From contig NZ_FPKV01000003.1 in the NCBI RefSeq assembly GCF_900114265.1, positions 62,001 to 126,000 on the forward strand: a DNA stretch of 64,000 bases, read 5' to 3'. The DNA is from Flaviramulus basaltis. Its GTDB lineage: Bacteria > Bacteroidota > Bacteroidia > Flavobacteriales > Flavobacteriaceae. The notes below the pieces were generated by a model that searched no databases, was not told the DNA's origin, and was given only the letters and a program-made list of their open reading frames with translations. This document shows, piece by piece, positions 51,091-60,556 of this stretch (position 1 is its first letter; each line of letters begins with the position of its first letter). Position numbers and translations under genes: made by a program.

Positions 51091-54000
51091 ATGAAAAAGT
51101 TATTATTTACACTAGCGGCTATTTTTGTTACATCAATTGTTAAGGGACAAGTAACAGCAACTGAGAATTATATAAAGTCTACAACATTTCAGGTGGAAAC
51201 CCAAGATGGTATAACTAACGCAAATACCCAAACCTCTTTGTTGGATGAAGAAAGAATACAAGCCATAACTTATTTTGATGGGTTGGGGAGACCAAAGCAA
51301 AATATTGATGTAAGGTCTGGAGGGAATAATACTGATATTATTACCCATATGGAATATGACGAGTTTGGAAGACAAGTCAAGTATTACCTTCCTATTGAGA
51401 GGCAAAGCGGTACTTCTGAAAGTTTCCATGCAATAAATATCTTTTCAGACATAAATTCATATTACCAGAACAAACACCCAAACGATTTTATTGGATTAAA
51501 TACTGAAGAGGTTAATGCCTATTCTGAAAGTGTTTATGAAGCTTCACCATTAAATCGAGTAATTGAGCAAACAGCACCTGGTAAAGATTGGAGTAAAAAC
51601 GTACACACTTATTTTACGATTGACGAAAGTTGGCCATATATAGATTTTATATCTCAAACCTCTGGTTATACTTCGGGAAACCCAGTGGATTTCTCAATAG
51701 ATGAAAATGGATTGATGAGCTGTTCTTTAAGTTTTGGAGGTGCTGGGAATGGGATTAAATTGCAACTAGGCGATGTAAAGTTTTTGTCAAATAATATTCC
51801 AGATACAGATTTGGGATATATTTATGATGCGTTTTTTCATGTTACCACATCCTATCATGTTACTATACAGAATGGTTTTTTGCATATCGACTCACCAAAT
51901 CAAGAATTTGTAAAGGGAGCCAGTGCAGCGTTTACCCACCAGTTTGATTTTAGTGACCAAGAAGTAGTTTATGGCGGACACACTATAAAGTTTGAATATG
52001 GTACTAATGTTGAGACAGACTATGTAAGACGTTTTGGTGTATCTTTTGTTAATGGCAATACCGAAGAACCCCAATTGGTCGATAACGATCTGTATGCACC
52101 CAATGAGCTTTATAAAACCATTACAAAAGATGAGAACTGGCAACCTAATCAATCCAAACCTAATGACCATACAACCGAAGAATACAAGGATAAACAAGGG
52201 CGAGTTATTTTAAAAAGAACCTTTGATGCAGGTAAATGGCATGACACCTATTATGTATATGATGATTTTGGGAACTTAACTTATGTGTTACCTCCAAAAG
52301 TAACTACCTATCAGGATATAACACAAAATTGGTTAGTTAAAACCTATGATTTTTTTGATGTTTCTGGTTTATTTGCACAACAAACAGATTACAATGAAAT
52401 ATCCTTTTATTTTTCTCCTAACGGTGTTTTGAATTTCTACATTTACGCCGAAGCAGAAGAAATAGAATTGGCAGATGGACTTGTAATGAATTTAGACTTT
52501 ATCAGTCCATCGCTACCTAATATTGATTTAGGAGATATGTTTTTTTCTAATTCAAATAATCTTGCTGGGGATGCCTATATTCAAAATGGGAATTTATATT
52601 TTAATAGTGAGGGGTCCATTGACTACGGGGATACTGAATTTGACTTTTCAATCTATTTATCCAATTATCAAAATATTTTTACTCCTCCAGTTATTACCCA
52701 ATCACAATTGGATGAATTAGCCTATCAATACAAGTATGATAGTAGAAACAGGCTTATAGAAAAGAAATTACCAGGTAAAGGTTGGGAGCATATTGTTTAT
52801 AACAAGTTGGATCAACCAGTATTGACTCAAGATACAAATTTGCGAAGCCAAAACGAATGGTTATTCACAAAGTATGATGCTTTTGGGCGTATTGCCTATA
52901 CAGGTAAATTAAGCGAGGCCGATTTAAGGCCAGCAGCACAACTTTATGCCAATGGTATAACAAATCAATTTGAGGAGAGAACAGTTACCCCTAACTTTTT
53001 GAATGGAACCTATGTTTATTATACACATGGTGCTTATCCAGAGGACGATGGTAGCTATGAGATATTGACTATTGCTTACTATGATGATTATATAGATTTA
53101 CCTACAGGTCTCAACCCAACAATTACCACATACTATGGATTAACGTCTTCAACAAATACTAAAAGCTTATCCACTATAAGTAAAGTACGCGTTTTAGGAA
53201 CAGCAGATTGGATAACCACTGTTACTTATTACGATGATAAAGGAAGACCTATTTATACATATAGTGAGAATGAGTACTTAGATACAATTGATATTGTTGA
53301 AAGCCAACTAGATTTTACTGGGAAGGTACTGGAAACCAAAACCACCCATAAAAAAACAGGACAAACAGATATTGTTACTATAGATACCTATGAGTATGAT
53401 CATGTTGGTCGACTAATATCCCAAAAGCAAAACATTAATAACCAAGGTGAGGAGCTTATTGCCAAAAACCATTATGATGAATTGGGGCAGCTTGTAAAGA
53501 AGGACGTTGGTAACACAGAAGCACAACCATTACAGGAAATAGATTACACTTATAATATAAGAGGTTGGCTTAAAACTATAAACGACCCAACAAATCTTCA
53601 CCAAGATAATGATTTATTCAGTTTTGGACTTAATTATAACAAACCTGAAGGACCATCAACATCATCTACTTATAATACACCATTGTATAATGGCAATATA
53701 AGCCATACCTATTGGAAAACCGATAATATTGATGGAGGACTAAGACATTACTCCTACAGATATGATGCATTAAACAGATTTAAAAATGCATATTTTGCAG
53801 AAAACCATACTTATAATAACAAATTTAATGAGTATATTTATAATTATGATAGGAATGGTAATATAGGTCGAATATTTAGGTTTGGGCTAAACCCGACAAA
53901 CAGCCAATATAGTTATCCAATGGATAATATAACTTATACTTATGATGGAGGTAATAAATTAATGGGTGTGCAAGATAGTTATGGAACTAATACCACATCA

Positions 54001-56043
54001 AACTCAATGGGCGGTTTTAAGGATGGTAACACCGTTGGGTATGATTATAGTTATGATGATAATGGAAATATGTTAATAGATAGAAATAAAGGAATTATAA
54101 CTCAAATTAAATACAATCATTTAAATTTACCTTACAAAATTGTTTTTAATGGAAATGATCCCCTTTTCGGAAATACGGCAGAAGTTATTGAATATTATTA
54201 TACAGCAGATGGAGTTAAACTAAAGAAAGTTGTGAAAACAGGTACAACTCCTGGCAGTAAAAACAATGCGCGAAAGAATGTTGAAACCATATATTCTGGT
54301 AATTTTGTTTATCATAACTTGGATAACGGAAACGGAGAACAATTAGAATTTTTTAACCACCCCGAAGGCTATGTAGAACCAAAAAACGAGAATGATTTAT
54401 CACAAGGTTTTGATTATATTTACCAATATAAGGATCATCTTGGAAATATTCGTTTGAGTTATAAAGATAGTAATCATGATGGTGTAGTGACAGGTGCAAG
54501 CGAGCAAATATTTGTTGATGATTTTGAAGATTCAGTTGAAGGAGTTGATTGGAACGGTACAGGAAATAGCTGGGGTTGGGATGTTGATGAATTTGATAGC
54601 AATTTTAAATTTAAAGGAAATAAATCAGCAAGATTAGATCCACACCCAACAGTTCATCATGAAAACGTTGCACACAGCAATGATTGGATTACGATTAGTA
54701 ATACCCAAACGACTGATTATATATATTCGGCCTGGGTGTATCTTGAAAATGTTTCTGGGAACCAAGCTGATATTTTCCTGTTTATGAATGAACCGAATGA
54801 AACCGGGTATTATACTTTAATAGATTCTCAAACAACCAGTACTAAAGGAGTCTGGGTGTATTTAGAAAAGAAAGTAAGCGTTCCCCCTAACATCTCTGAA
54901 CTGAACATACGTATTGACAATAATTATTCAGGTAGTGTTTGGTTTGATAATGTAAGCATTCGTAAAGCCAACGACCCCAATGATATTGAAATTGTTGAGG
55001 AAAACAACTACTATCCTTTTGGGCTTAAACACAAGGGGTATAATGATAATCCGTCTGCTTTTGCTAATCCAGCTCTAAAATGGAAATACAATGATGTTGA
55101 ATTTGAAGAGGTATTAGGTTTGAACCTCTATGAAATGGATGTTAGAATGTATGACCCAGCCATAGCTAGGTTTAATGGTATAGACCCTGTTACGCATTTT
55201 TCTCAAGGTACAAGTGTAGGTTTTGATAATAATCCTATTTATTGGGCTGACCCCAGTGGTGCTGATTCCATAAATGGGGAAACCATTGGAGCTGATGGGT
55301 TGACCAACTCTCAATGGATGGAGCTTTCAAGACCTGGAGGTGGTGGTTTTGATGCCATGAGACAACAGGCTTTTGCTAACAGTACTTTTTTAGCTGAACA
55401 GAGAAGGAATGTTTCAGTAATTACAGGTGATTTACAAGATGGCTGTGTCGACTGTTCACTTTGTCCTGAAACTTGTATGGAAACGATTAGATCACGTTAC
55501 GCACAAGTTGATATGGAAGGGACCCAGGAAAATTTACTAGCCATGGTTTGGGCTATTGGAAAAATTGATGGTTCTTTTAAATATGCGGATTATGCTGGTG
55601 CCTTAATTGTTCTAGAAGCCCTTGGTTTAGTCGGGATGATGAATCAAGCATTAATATTTACTCAAGACCATATTTATGTCCAATATTTATATAATAGCTA
55701 TTATGCAAAGCAGGAAAAGGAAATTCAAAGAATACTCAGCAAAGAAGGAGGGCCTCCAGGCTTTATGTACTCTTTGATCGTAAATCACGACACAACTACT
55801 ATGGATGTAAGAGGTAATATTGTACACTTAAATGCAGGTGATGTATGGAAATATGGAGAAACTACAAATGGTTTTAAAAGATATAGTGATGGTGAGTTAA
55901 GAACAATGGTACCTGGCGGTGTAACTATGGTACCTATGTTCTTTGGCAATACTGTTCAAATTAAAATTCAGGAAAAAATAATGATTTACGGACATTACTT
56001 AGCGACTGGCAGTTTGCCTCCAGGAAATAAGATCTTCAGATAA
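51091..56043 (+). CDS. Secreted Rhs polymorphic toxin with GIY-YIG/URI-like C-terminal tip
   Basis: I take the start at ATG 51091 (MKKLLFTLAAIFVTSIVKGQ signal peptide); ATG 51085 is possible. The 1650-residue protein has a DUF6443-like N-terminus (QAITYFDGLGRPKQNIDVRS), many YD repeats (YDEFGRQVKYY, YDYSYDDNGNMLIDRNKG), two beta-sandwich insertions, and a jelly-roll carbohydrate-binding-like insertion (about 1145-1290). The RHS core NNYYPFGLKHKGYN...MYDPAIARFNGIDP ends at WADPSGAD (about residue 1386). The variable tip of about 265 residues ends with VWKYGETTNGFKRYS and YLATGSLPPGNKI, resembling URI/GIY-YIG nuclease toxins. It would be secreted and act on DNA of rivals. Confidence 0.82.
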   Translation: MKKLLFTLAAIFVTSIVKGQVTATENYIKSTTFQVETQDGITNANTQTSLLDEERIQAITYFDGLGRPKQNIDVRSGGNNTDIITHMEYDEFGRQVKYYLPIERQSGTSESFHAINIFSDINSYYQNKHPNDFIGLNTEEVNAYSESVYEASPLNRVIEQTAPGKDWSKNVHTYFTIDESWPYIDFISQTSGYTSGNPVDFSIDENGLMSCSLSFGGAGNGIKLQLGDVKFLSNNIPDTDLGYIYDAFFHVTTSYHVTIQNGFLHIDSPNQEFVKGASAAFTHQFDFSDQEVVYGGHTIKFEYGTNVETDYVRRFGVSFVNGNTEEPQLVDNDLYAPNELYKTITKDENWQPNQSKPNDHTTEEYKDKQGRVILKRTFDAGKWHDTYYVYDDFGNLTYVLPPKVTTYQDITQNWLVKTYDFFDVSGLFAQQTDYNEISFYFSPNGVLNFYIYAEAEEIELADGLVMNLDFISPSLPNIDLGDMFFSNSNNLAGDAYIQNGNLYFNSEGSIDYGDTEFDFSIYLSNYQNIFTPPVITQSQLDELAYQYKYDSRNRLIEKKLPGKGWEHIVYNKLDQPVLTQDTNLRSQNEWLFTKYDAFGRIAYTGKLSEADLRPAAQLYANGITNQFEERTVTPNFLNGTYVYYTHGAYPEDDGSYEILTIAYYDDYIDLPTGLNPTITTYYGLTSSTNTKSLSTISKVRVLGTADWITTVTYYDDKGRPIYTYSENEYLDTIDIVESQLDFTGKVLETKTTHKKTGQTDIVTIDTYEYDHVGRLISQKQNINNQGEELIAKNHYDELGQLVKKDVGNTEAQPLQEIDYTYNIRGWLKTINDPTNLHQDNDLFSFGLNYNKPEGPSTSSTYNTPLYNGNISHTYWKTDNIDGGLRHYSYRYDALNRFKNAYFAENHTYNNKFNEYIYNYDRNGNIGRIFRFGLNPTNSQYSYPMDNITYTYDGGNKLMGVQDSYGTNTTSNSMGGFKDGNTVGYDYSYDDNGNMLIDRNKGIITQIKYNHLNLPYKIVFNGNDPLFGNTAEVIEYYYTADGVKLKKVVKTGTTPGSKNNARKNVETIYSGNFVYHNLDNGNGEQLEFFNHPEGYVEPKNENDLSQGFDYIYQYKDHLGNIRLSYKDSNHDGVVTGASEQIFVDDFEDSVEGVDWNGTGNSWGWDVDEFDSNFKFKGNKSARLDPHPTVHHENVAHSNDWITISNTQTTDYIYSAWVYLENVSGNQADIFLFMNEPNETGYYTLIDSQTTSTKGVWVYLEKKVSVPPNISELNIRIDNNYSGSVWFDNVSIRKANDPNDIEIVEENNYYPFGLKHKGYNDNPSAFANPALKWKYNDVEFEEVLGLNLYEMDVRMYDPAIARFNGIDPVTHFSQGTSVGFDNNPIYWADPSGADSINGETIGADGLTNSQWMELSRPGGGGFDAMRQQAFANSTFLAEQRRNVSVITGDLQDGCVDCSLCPETCMETIRSRYAQVDMEGTQENLLAMVWAIGKIDGSFKYADYAGALIVLEALGLVGMMNQALIFTQDHIYVQYLYNSYYAKQEKEIQRILSKEGGPPGFMYSLIVNHDTTTMDVRGNIVHLNAGDVWKYGETTNGFKRYSDGELRTMVPGGVTMVPMFFGNTVQIKIQEKIMIYGHYLATGSLPPGNKIFR

Positions 56044-56061
56044 TTTTAAATTTAAATAATT

Positions 56062-56466
56062 ATGGAATTTTATATTGGTAGTCAATTCTCAAGAGAATTC
56101 AGTTTTGAAGAAAGTAGAGTAACTCAAAAGTTGGCTGAGGAACTTAATCTTTTCTTTAAAGACAAAGATTATGGAGAAAGAATAAAAAATATAGTAGTTG
56201 GTATAATATGTGTCTCAAAAGATTTTGAACCATTCTTTCCAGTACGACGAACAAAGGTTATGAGAAAAGAGCCCACAATTAGCTATGAAATTAAATTAGA
56301 TTTTGAAAGTTTCAAATCGTCAAATGTAGACGAACGAAAATTACTTTTGGTTAAAGAATTCTTTAAAAAGACTAAAGAATATTTAACTGAAATAACTATC
56401 AAAGATTTTAAAAAGGATGAATTTATAAACGATTTGGAAATTTATTTTAAAAATATATCTAATTAA
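56062..56466 (+). CDS. Immunity protein for the Rhs toxin (Imm44-like)
   Basis: The 134-residue cytosolic protein begins MEFYIGSQFSREFSFEESRV and continues KLAEELNLFFKDKDYGERIK, an alpha/beta pattern I associate with the immunity 44 family. It lies 18 bp after the toxin gene on the same strand, where polymorphic toxin systems place the immunity gene. Its AT-rich composition matches the Rhs tip. The family name is from recall and moderate in certainty; the position alone makes an immunity role likely. Confidence 0.7.
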   Translation: MEFYIGSQFSREFSFEESRVTQKLAEELNLFFKDKDYGERIKNIVVGIICVSKDFEPFFPVRRTKVMRKEPTISYEIKLDFESFKSSNVDERKLLLVKEFFKKTKEYLTEITIKDFKKDEFINDLEIYFKNISN

Positions 56467-56946
56467 TAGAAATTAGTAATATAAAACAAAAGTCATCATT
56501 GGTATAAAACAAAAGTCATCATTGGTAGTGTCCAAAATTAGTACATGGCTTTGATTGGGTAGTGTCCCAGATTAGGACATGGCTTTGATAAAAGAGATCA
56601 TTAAAGAACGATAGCTAAAATAAATGTGAGTTACTGTTTTTTTAATAACATGGAAGAAGAACTTATAGTATATCAAGAGGTCGCGCTTCAAATTAGTGGG
56701 TGGTCATTATGTCTACTGTAACCATTTAAAATCAATCACATAAAATAAATAAAGTTTAAAAACAGGTGTATTTAGGTGTGCCTGTTTTTATTTTTGGTCT
56801 TTAAAATCAGTTAGAATAAGCCCATAGAATTCTTACGGTTTAAATTAGTGGTTAAATAATTTTAAAAACCCTTATCAACAGTAAGGGAAACCCTTATTTT
56901 TAATTTTTATTATTCATGTATTTTTATTACTAATTGAAATAAAATA
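56467..56946. promoter_or_regulatory. Repeat-bearing control region before the second secretion operon
   Basis: This 480-bp gap holds two sets of tandem repeats (56481-56526 and 56526-56589), and a block of AACCCTTA motifs at 56867-56896 (direct at 56867 and 56889, inverted at 56882) about 50 bp before the first lipoprotein gene. The motif is shared with 47421-47574, so this is probably the operator of the operon at 56947-61689. Confidence 0.6.
56481..56589 (+). repeat. Tandem repeats, possibly insertion-sequence end remnants
   Basis: Two exact 23-bp copies beginning ATAAAACAAAAGTCATCATT (56481-56503, 56504-56526) run directly into two 30-bp copies beginning TAGTGTCC and ending CATGGCTTTGAT (56526-56555, 56560-56589), which match at 27 of 30 positions. 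The second contains the dyad TGTCC...GGACA. Such ends resemble inverted repeats of IS3-like elements, but no transposase reading frame remains. Confidence 0.6.
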
Positions 56947-57681
56947 ATGACACGGAATTTCTTAAAATTAATAAGCATACTTCTAGTCCTTACAAGTTGC
57001 AAAACCATAGATTTTAACCAGGTTTCTCAAACCAAAACCACGCAACAAGTAGTATTGGGAAGTATCGGTTCGGAAAAAGAATTTTTATTGCAAACGGGTT
57101 TTAATAACAGTGCTGTCCCAAGCTATAAAAGCCCTATTAAGCTATCGGTAGTAATCAAGCCATTTACCAAACATACCCACAAAACGTTTTTAAAAGCTAA
57201 AGCCGTACAATCTGCTAATATTATAGTTAGATATGTGGACTCCCTTCCCAACAAACCAACATATACACAGTTACAAATAGCTGATAAAGTAGAACTTATT
57301 AAAGCATTGAACGCTGATGAAAATACCCAGGTTAAAGATTACCTAAGCCACAACCCTAAAGGCCAAGTATTAACGGGTATATCGTTGACTTTAAACAAAG
57401 AAACCCTAGAAGCAATAACAGGGGCGGATGCAGTTTTTTTAGTGGAACAAGGTTATAAAACCTATGCCATCCAATTGTATAAAAACAAAGTAAAAACACA
57501 AACTATTTATGTAAATGAAGGTATTGTTTTTGAATACCAAACCTCTTACTGTTGTTGGCAGGAAAACAACAAGCACCAATTGGATATTGTGGATTTGGTG
57601 AGTAAATACAGTGGGTGCCCCAACAATACGTACCGTTCATCAAAGCGAGCCAAAATGAACATTAACTATTATAAACTTTAA
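56947..57681 (+). CDS. Lipoprotein leading the second secretion operon
   Basis: The 244-residue protein has a lipobox SILLVLTSCKT (Cys at about residue 18). It is beta-rich, with IKLSVVIKPFTKHTHKTFLK and a cysteine-containing end (SYCCWQENN, SGCPNNTYRS). I recognise no family. As the first gene of an operon encoding GspC-, GspK-, GspI-, GspJ- and GspF-like proteins it may be an outer-membrane partner of the secretin, such as a pilotin substitute; that is inference from position. It follows the AACCCTTA block by 50 bp. Confidence 0.75.
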   Translation: MTRNFLKLISILLVLTSCKTIDFNQVSQTKTTQQVVLGSIGSEKEFLLQTGFNNSAVPSYKSPIKLSVVIKPFTKHTHKTFLKAKAVQSANIIVRYVDSLPNKPTYTQLQIADKVELIKALNADENTQVKDYLSHNPKGQVLTGISLTLNKETLEAITGADAVFLVEQGYKTYAIQLYKNKVKTQTIYVNEGIVFEYQTSYCCWQENNKHQLDIVDLVSKYSGCPNNTYRSSKRAKMNINYYKL

Positions 57682-57685
57682 GGAG

Positions 57686-58042
57686 ATGCAGAAAGTCATT
57701 TTGTTATTTATTCTAGGTTTTGGTTTTATAGCCTGTGATGACATTATAGAAGTAGTTGATATATCCAATAAAAGCGTGAGCATATTGGCACCCACAGAAA
57801 ATAGTGCCATAGATATCACATTAGTCACTTTTTCTTGGAATCCTGTTGAAGATGCCGAGTCCTACCATTTACAAATAGCCACACCAAGCTTTGAAAATGC
57901 CATCCAAATTTTGGAGGATACCTTAATCACCAAAAAAAATTTTACAAAAACTTTGGAAGCCGCCAATTACCAATGGCGTATTCGTGGTGAAAATTCAAAC
58001 TATCAAACCCCGTATGTAACAACTGGGTTTTCTGTAGAATAG
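57686..58042 (+). CDS. Small lipoprotein with fibronectin/Ig-like domain
   Basis: The 118-residue protein starts with a lipobox GFGFIACDD (Cys at about residue 17) and then one beta-sandwich domain with the fibronectin III-like pattern SWNPVEDAESYHLQIATPSF and YQWRIRGENSNYQTPY. It lies 4 bp after the first lipoprotein gene and 7 bp before the GspC-like gene. A binding role at the outer membrane for the secretion channel or its substrate is plausible, not shown. Confidence 0.72.
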   Translation: MQKVILLFILGFGFIACDDIIEVVDISNKSVSILAPTENSAIDITLVTFSWNPVEDAESYHLQIATPSFENAIQILEDTLITKKNFTKTLEAANYQWRIRGENSNYQTPYVTTGFSVE

Positions 58043-58049
58043 TTAAACA

Positions 58050-58505
58050 ATGAAAAATAAAACAAAAACATATATTTTATTGACGCTAGTTTTAGGCATT
58101 TGGGGCGTAATTGGATACAGGATAATGTCTGCATTGAACCCGACAGCACCAGAAATGGCTAAAACGAATTTTGATGTATCCTTTAACCCCAAAAAAAACA
58201 CTGCTTTAGACACCTTTTCAATTCAAACAAGTGAACGAGATCCTTTTTTGGGAACATTGTACATAAAAAAGAAAATTGCTTCAAAACCCATAAAAACCGA
58301 AACTGTTAATTGGATGCCCATAATATATCATGGCACCGTTTCAGGGCAAGAAGGTAAGAACCAGATTTTTGTGGTGTCCATAAACAGTGAGCAACATTTG
58401 ATGAAGCAGGGGCAAACCATCAATGACGTAACATTTATTAGAGGCAATAAAAGTCAAATTAATTTAAGCTATAAAGGCGAAAGGAAAACAATCAATAAAA
58501 CATGA
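58050..58505 (+). CDS. Type II secretion GspC/PilP-like inner membrane protein
   Basis: The 151-residue protein has one N-terminal transmembrane helix (about 8-26), a linker with SERDPFLGT, and a small beta domain (IYHGTVSGQEGKNQIFVVSI, then LMKQGQTINDVTFIRGNKSQ) that matches the homology region of GspC/PilP. This domain contacts the secretin's periplasmic N0 domain and links the inner platform to the channel. It overlaps the next gene by 4 bp (ATGA). Confidence 0.78.
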   Translation: MKNKTKTYILLTLVLGIWGVIGYRIMSALNPTAPEMAKTNFDVSFNPKKNTALDTFSIQTSERDPFLGTLYIKKKIASKPIKTETVNWMPIIYHGTVSGQEGKNQIFVVSINSEQHLMKQGQTINDVTFIRGNKSQINLSYKGERKTINKT

Positions 58506-59782
58506 AAGGGCTCAAGGTAAAAGCGGGTGCCCTACAATTGACCATGTTTATCACAGTGGTGATTGCTTTATTGTTGGCGGCCTTTATCATTTTAATCCAT
58601 ACCCACAAACGCTTTAAAATACAAACCGATTTTGTAAAAGAAACCATTGCCAATGCCGATATGGGAATGGATTATGCTATAAATAATAACATCCGTTTAA
58701 ATGATACCATTTCCCTAGATTTAAAAGAAGAGGACTATAAAACGGTTAAAGTACACAAAGACCATTGGGGAATTTTTGAAAAGGTGATTTCCATTTCCCA
58801 AATAAAACAAAATCGCTTTAAAAAAATAGCCTTGTTAGGAGCTTCACAGTCCAAACTGGATAGAACAGCTTTATATATTGAAGATAACAATAGACCTTTG
58901 GTAGTAGTAGGGAACACCAAAATACAGGGCATGAGCTATTTGCCAAAACAAGGCGTTAGAACAGGCAACATCTCTGGGCATTCCTATTATGGTAATTCGC
59001 TAATCTATGGCCCCACAAGAACCAGTAAAACGGAACTCCCAAAATTATCAAGCCAAATGCTTGAGCAGATTAAAACAATTCAAGAACAAATTGAAACCTT
59101 GAACCAAGAACAGTTTATAGATCTGGACAAAAATAGAACACATCAAAATTCATTTTATAATCCGTTACAAGTTGTTTATAGTAATTCTGATATCAATCTA
59201 TCAAACGTGTCACTAATTGGGCATATTTTGGTTCAGTCCAAAACAAAAATCATAGTAGAGGCAAGCTCCAAATTAAAAGATGTTATTCTGGTCGCTCCAG
59301 AAATAGACATTAAAAGCAATACTAAGGGAACTTTTCAAGCATTTGCTTCCAAACAGATTACCGTTGGAACGCATTGTAAATTGGAGTTTCCAAGTGCATT
59401 GGTATTGATTGAAGATGCCAAAAATGATATCGAGGTTGCACAATCAAATAACCAAAAGGAAACACCATTCATAAAACTGGATAAAAACACGGAAATCAAA
59501 GGAACTATCATCTATTTGGGAAACACCAAAAACTATAAAGCACAGGTCTTTATTGATGAAAACACTGAAGTTACAGGCGAGGTGTATTGTTCACAAAATA
59601 TGGAATTTCTCGGTAGTGTTTTTGGCAGTGTGTTTACATCCAATTTTATAGCCAACCAATCGGGGTCATCATATCAAAACCATTTGTATAACGCGACTAT
59701 ATCAATTGAGAATTTACCTGGAGAATATGTGGGATTGTCATTTGCAAATGCTAAAAAAAACATCGCAAAATGGTTATACTAA
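58502..59782 (+). CDS. GspK/PilX-like minor pseudopilin with beta-helical domain
   Basis: The 426-residue protein begins with a prepilin-like signal: a short basic leader, then GALQLTMFITVVIALLLAAF, lacking Glu at +5. Lack of Glu5 is a known trait of GspK, the tip pseudopilin. The rest is large for a pseudopilin and ends in a polymer-type beta-helix pattern (LKDVILVAPEIDIKSNTKGT, TEIKGTIIYLGN, TEVTGEVYCSQNMEFLGSVF). It would sit at the pseudopilus tip, where substrate recognition occurs. It overlaps the following pseudopilin gene by 13 bp. Confidence 0.7.
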   Translation: MKGLKVKAGALQLTMFITVVIALLLAAFIILIHTHKRFKIQTDFVKETIANADMGMDYAINNNIRLNDTISLDLKEEDYKTVKVHKDHWGIFEKVISISQIKQNRFKKIALLGASQSKLDRTALYIEDNNRPLVVVGNTKIQGMSYLPKQGVRTGNISGHSYYGNSLIYGPTRTSKTELPKLSSQMLEQIKTIQEQIETLNQEQFIDLDKNRTHQNSFYNPLQVVYSNSDINLSNVSLIGHILVQSKTKIIVEASSKLKDVILVAPEIDIKSNTKGTFQAFASKQITVGTHCKLEFPSALVLIEDAKNDIEVAQSNNQKETPFIKLDKNTEIKGTIIYLGNTKNYKAQVFIDENTEVTGEVYCSQNMEFLGSVFGSVFTSNFIANQSGSSYQNHLYNATISIENLPGEYVGLSFANAKKNIAKWLY

Positions 59783-60105
59783 AAAAAATAAAAGCCTCCA
59801 CACTCATGGAAACCTTAGTGGCCTCGGTACTAATAGTGGTTGTTTTTATGATTGCCAGTATGATATTGAACAACCTGTTTTCAAATACCATAAAAAGCAA
59901 TACCAGAGTTATTGAAGCCCATATCAATGAATTACAATATTTATATAAAAATGAAAAACTTACGCTTCCATATTATGAAGATTTAGATAAGTGGAGTGTT
60001 GAAGTTAAAACATTCAAAGAGCAAAACATGCCGAAAGTTTTATTTGAAGCAAACCATATGGAAACAAAACAGAACTACTCAAAATCAGTTTATGCCAACA
60101 ACTAA
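59770..60105 (+). CDS. Minor pseudopilin GspI-like
   Basis: A short protein (111 residues) with the type III signal IKASTLMETLVASVLIVVVF: cleavage after Ala, Ser at +1 and Glu at +5, then one long hydrophobic helix and a small C-terminal domain. This is the size and layout of GspI, which with GspJ and GspK forms the pseudopilus tip. It overlaps the upstream gene by 13 bp and the next by 14 bp, consistent with coupled synthesis of the tip complex. Confidence 0.78.
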   Translation: MVILKKIKASTLMETLVASVLIVVVFMIASMILNNLFSNTIKSNTRVIEAHINELQYLYKNEKLTLPYYEDLDKWSVEVKTFKEQNMPKVLFEANHMETKQNYSKSVYANN

Positions 60106-60556
60106 CAAAATACAAGCCTTTACGCTCAGTGAAATGGTTGTGGTATTGATTTTAACCAGTATTGTTATTGGATTGTCCTTTTCAGTATTGAATTTGGTAC
60201 AAAAACATATGGGTAGCATCCAAAATAATTTTAAGCAAAACACAGAGCTAAATAAACTGGAGCAATCACTATGGTTGGATTTCAATAGATATCCACAAAT
60301 AAAATACGACGTATTGGAAGATGTTATCACATTTAGAAATGAGATAGATTCCATAACCTATCAAATCCATGAAGCTTATATCATCAAGGAGTTGGACACC
60401 TTTAATATCACTTTACAATCCAAGCAATTTTTCTTTGATGGCCATAAAACAGAAAAAGGGATCATAGATGCCTTGAAATTGGAAACCACGAAAGCTTTTC
60501 AAAACCAAACCTTATTTGTTTTTGAAGAAAACGACGCAACCCTTTTTATAAACTGA
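60092..60556 (+). CDS. Minor pseudopilin GspJ/GspH-like
   Basis: I choose ATG 60092 (MPTTNKIQAFTLSEMVVVLI) rather than the longer open frame from 59996, because the type III signal must be near the N-terminus: cleavage after Ala, then FTLSE with Glu at +5. The product has 154 residues, with the usual hydrophobic helix and a beta-rich C-terminal domain (DVITFRNEIDSITYQIHEAY). It overlaps the GspI-like gene by 14 bp and gspF by one base. Confidence 0.82.
   Translation: MPTTNKIQAFTLSEMVVVLILTSIVIGLSFSVLNLVQKHMGSIQNNFKQNTELNKLEQSLWLDFNRYPQIKYDVLEDVITFRNEIDSITYQIHEAYIIKELDTFNITLQSKQFFFDGHKTEKGIIDALKLETTKAFQNQTLFVFEENDATLFIN

Noticed and set aside
56653-56722. A 22-codon frame starting MEEELIVYQEVALQ near the tandem repeats
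   Set aside because: Too short to support; may be a scrap of a lost insertion-sequence gene, but no match can be shown.
59996-60091. Upstream extension of the GspJ-like gene
   Set aside because: It would place the prepilin signal about 40 residues from the N-terminus and lies within the preceding gene.
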